Source: an uncultured Bacteroidales bacterium (GTDB lineage Bacteria > Bacteroidota > Bacteroidia > Bacteroidales > UBA932). From it: a stretch of DNA of 7,244 nucleotides. Under the pieces are notes generated by a model. The model worked only from the letters and a program-made list of their open reading frames with translations, was not told the DNA's origin and ran no database searches. Made by a program: the position numbers and the translations under genes. The stretch is taken from NCBI GenBank assembly GCA_937901105.1, contig CALCHD010000147.1, positions 1-7,244 on the forward strand, in the 5' to 3' direction. This document shows, in pieces, positions 5,847-7,244 of this stretch. The number at the start of each line of letters is the position of its first letter. Position 1 is the stretch's first letter.

Positions 5847-6719
5847 TTATTTTCCTTCAGCGGCCTTGAGTGTATTTACCATCAATGAAACGATAGTCAT
5901 TGGCCCTACACCTCCAGGTACCGGGGTTATAAATGATGCTTTAGGTGCTACTGTCTCAAAGTCAACATCTCCTGCCAGACGGTAACCGGCTTTTTTTGTA
6001 CTGTCGGGAATACGGGTAATTCCTACATCTACTATTACTGCCCCCTCTCTTACCATCTCCCCTTTAAGGAATCCGGGTGCGCCTAATGCTGCAATAATAA
6101 TGTCTGCCTGTCTTGTGAAATACTCTATATTCTGTGTACGGCTATGGCAAATGGTGACAGTACAGTCTCCAGGCTCATCTTTAAGCGACAAAAGATTTGC
6201 AAGAGGCCTGCCTACAATATTGCTTCTGCCAATGATGACACAATGCTTTCCTTTTGTCTGAATTCCATACTCAGAAAGAAGACGAATTATTCCATATGGG
6301 GTTGCTGGAAGGAATGTAGGCAAACCCAACATCATTCTGCCAACATTCTCCGGATGGAATCCATCTACATCTTTCTTTGGATCTATTGCATTAATTACCG
6401 CATCCTCATCAATATGTTCAGGAAGCGGCAATTGTACAATCAGACCGTCAATATCATCATTGAGGTTAATTTCTCCAATTCTTTTCAGCAATTCTTCTTG
6501 TGAGATTTCTGCTGGGAACCGTAGCAATGTTGACTTGAATCCAACTTGCGCACATGCCCTCTCCTTATGTCCTACATAAGTTTGGCTTGCACCGTCAGTT
6601 CCAACAAGTATAGCAGCCAAATGAGGCCTTTTACCTCCTTTTGCTACAATATCCTTAACCTGTTGTGCAATCTCATTCTTTATTTTGTCTGAAGTGGCTT
6701 TACCGTCTAGTATTTTCAT
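5847..6719 (-). CDS. folD: Bifunctional methylene-THF dehydrogenase / methenyl-THF cyclohydrolase (FolD)
   Basis: FolD interconverts 5,10-methylene-, methenyl- and 10-formyl-tetrahydrofolate in the cytoplasm, using NAD(P), and supplies one-carbon units for purines and formyl-methionine. The 290-residue protein is full length. The N-terminal catalytic domain has QTYVGHKERA (Y48, catalytic K52), GLIVQLPLPEHI (Q96) and KKDVDGFHPENVG (D119). The Rossmann domain has VIIGRSNIVGRPLANLL (162-178), TICHSRT, ADIIIAALGAPGF and VIVDVGI. The C-terminal ITPVPGGVGPMTIVSLM closes the active site. The usual PCTP before the second domain is PATP here (138-141); I think this is a tolerated lineage variant. It starts 17 bases after the ffh stop with no promoter-like sequence between, so the two are probably co-transcribed. 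Confidence 0.97.
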   Translation of the reverse strand: MKILDGKATSDKIKNEIAQQVKDIVAKGGKRPHLAAILVGTDGASQTYVGHKERACAQVGFKSTLLRFPAEISQEELLKRIGEINLNDDIDGLIVQLPLPEHIDEDAVINAIDPKKDVDGFHPENVGRMMLGLPTFLPATPYGIIRLLSEYGIQTKGKHCVIIGRSNIVGRPLANLLSLKDEPGDCTVTICHSRTQNIEYFTRQADIIIAALGAPGFLKGEMVREGAVIVDVGITRIPDSTKKAGYRLAGDVDFETVAPKASFITPVPGGVGPMTIVSLMVNTLKAAEGK

Positions 6720-6736
6720 ATAAAATAGGTATGTGA

Positions 6737-7244
6737 TTATCTTCTTCTCATGCCATTCATGGCTTTCATTGCGTTCATGGCTTTGCCTTTAATACCGCCG
6801 CCGGCCATCATCTTCATAACTTTGCGGGTATCCTCAAACTGTTTCAGAAGCCTGTTTACCTCTACAATTGAAGTGCCGCTGCCCTCGGCAATACGTCTTC
6901 TTCTGCTGCCATTTATTACATGAGGGTTTTCTCTTTCAAATTTTGTCATTGAAAGGATTATTGCCTCTACGCTTTTGAATGCTGAATTGTCGATATCTAC
7001 ATCTCTCAAGGCTTTGCCCACGCCCGGAAGCATAGATGCCAAGTCCTTGATATTACCCATTTTCTTTATCTGCTGAATCTGGTCATAGAAATCAGAAAGT
7101 GTAAACTGGTCTTTGATCAGCTTTTTCTGAAGTTTCTTAGCCTCCTCCTCATCAAACTGCTCCTGCGCCTTCTCAACCAAGGTAACAACGTCACCCATGC
7201 CCAAGATACGGTCTGCAAGACGTTTTGGATGGAATACATCCAGT
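6737..7244 (-). CDS. ffh: Signal recognition particle protein Ffh, C-terminal part (runs off right edge)
   Basis: Ffh is the GTPase of the signal recognition particle, which binds 4.5S RNA and hydrophobic signal sequences and delivers ribosomes to FtsY. About 168 C-terminal residues are visible, with the 5' portion beyond base 7244. They begin at the end of the NG domain (FHPKRLADRILGMGD) and continue through the linker helix (EKAQEQFDEEEAKKLQ) and the M domain. The M domain has the finger-loop segment SMLPGVGK, the RNA-binding signature SRRRRIAEGSG with VNRLLKQF, and a methionine-rich tail ending MNGMRRR. The frame is open to the window edge, and an in-frame TTG at 7204 lies inside the conserved ILGMGD motif, so it is not a start. 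The GTPase motifs cannot be assessed. folD follows closely downstream. Confidence 0.96.
   Translation of the reverse strand, partial: LDVFHPKRLADRILGMGDVVTLVEKAQEQFDEEEAKKLQKKLIKDQFTLSDFYDQIQQIKKMGNIKDLASMLPGVGKALRDVDIDNSAFKSVEAIILSMTKFERENPHVINGSRRRRIAEGSGTSIVEVNRLLKQFEDTRKVMKMMAGGGIKGKAMNAMKAMNGMRRR

Noticed and set aside
6144..6503. Plus-strand open frame of 119 codons within folD
   Set aside because: It is antisense to conserved FolD motifs, and its translation looks like shadow sequence rather than a protein.

Overview
The window looks like chromosomal DNA from a member of the Bacteroidota, most likely the order Bacteroidales. The reasons are an AT-leaning composition, no Shine-Dalgarno-like leaders, a textbook Bacteroidales -7 promoter element (TAATTTTG), a DUF4492-type small membrane protein, and an IspG C-terminus of the Bacteroidetes type. 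All assignments were read from sequence by eye; no search was run.

Layout. (1) Bases 1 to about 140 do not fit the gene that follows. They are more GC-rich, stay open in one frame on each strand, and end abruptly at the C-terminal part of IspG (plus strand, to 452). This is probably an assembly or rearrangement junction. (2) IspG meets the end of a minus-strand operon in a CTAG that supplies both stop codons. That CTAG lies within a hairpin terminator. (3) The minus-strand operon runs from 4228 down to 449. In transcription order it encodes a DUF4492 small membrane protein, a DAACS-type symporter, a nitrilase-fold omega-amidase and a secreted 5'-nucleotidase-like metallophosphatase lipoprotein. 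The last two junctions are 1-base TAATG overlaps. (4) A divergent 43-base gap at 4229-4271 holds the promoters for this operon and for a plus-strand polyferredoxin (4272-5753). That protein reads as a NapH-like membrane domain fused to a NapG-like four-cluster domain. (5) Two hairpins at 5763-5833 separate it from the convergent minus-strand pair ffh (partial, off the right edge) and folD.

Functional picture. ffh (protein targeting), folD (one-carbon folate metabolism) and ispG (isoprenoid precursors) are housekeeping genes. The transporter, omega-amidase and nucleotidase cluster suggests scavenging: an exported nucleotidase, a symporter for a small organic or amino acid, and a cytoplasmic amidase acting on 2-oxo-acid amides. 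That link is inferred from gene order only. The polyferredoxin suggests membrane-associated electron transfer. Its NapG-like half follows an internal Tat-like twin-arginine segment, which is the most interesting structural point. I found no CRISPR array, tRNA, rRNA, insertion sequence or defence system.
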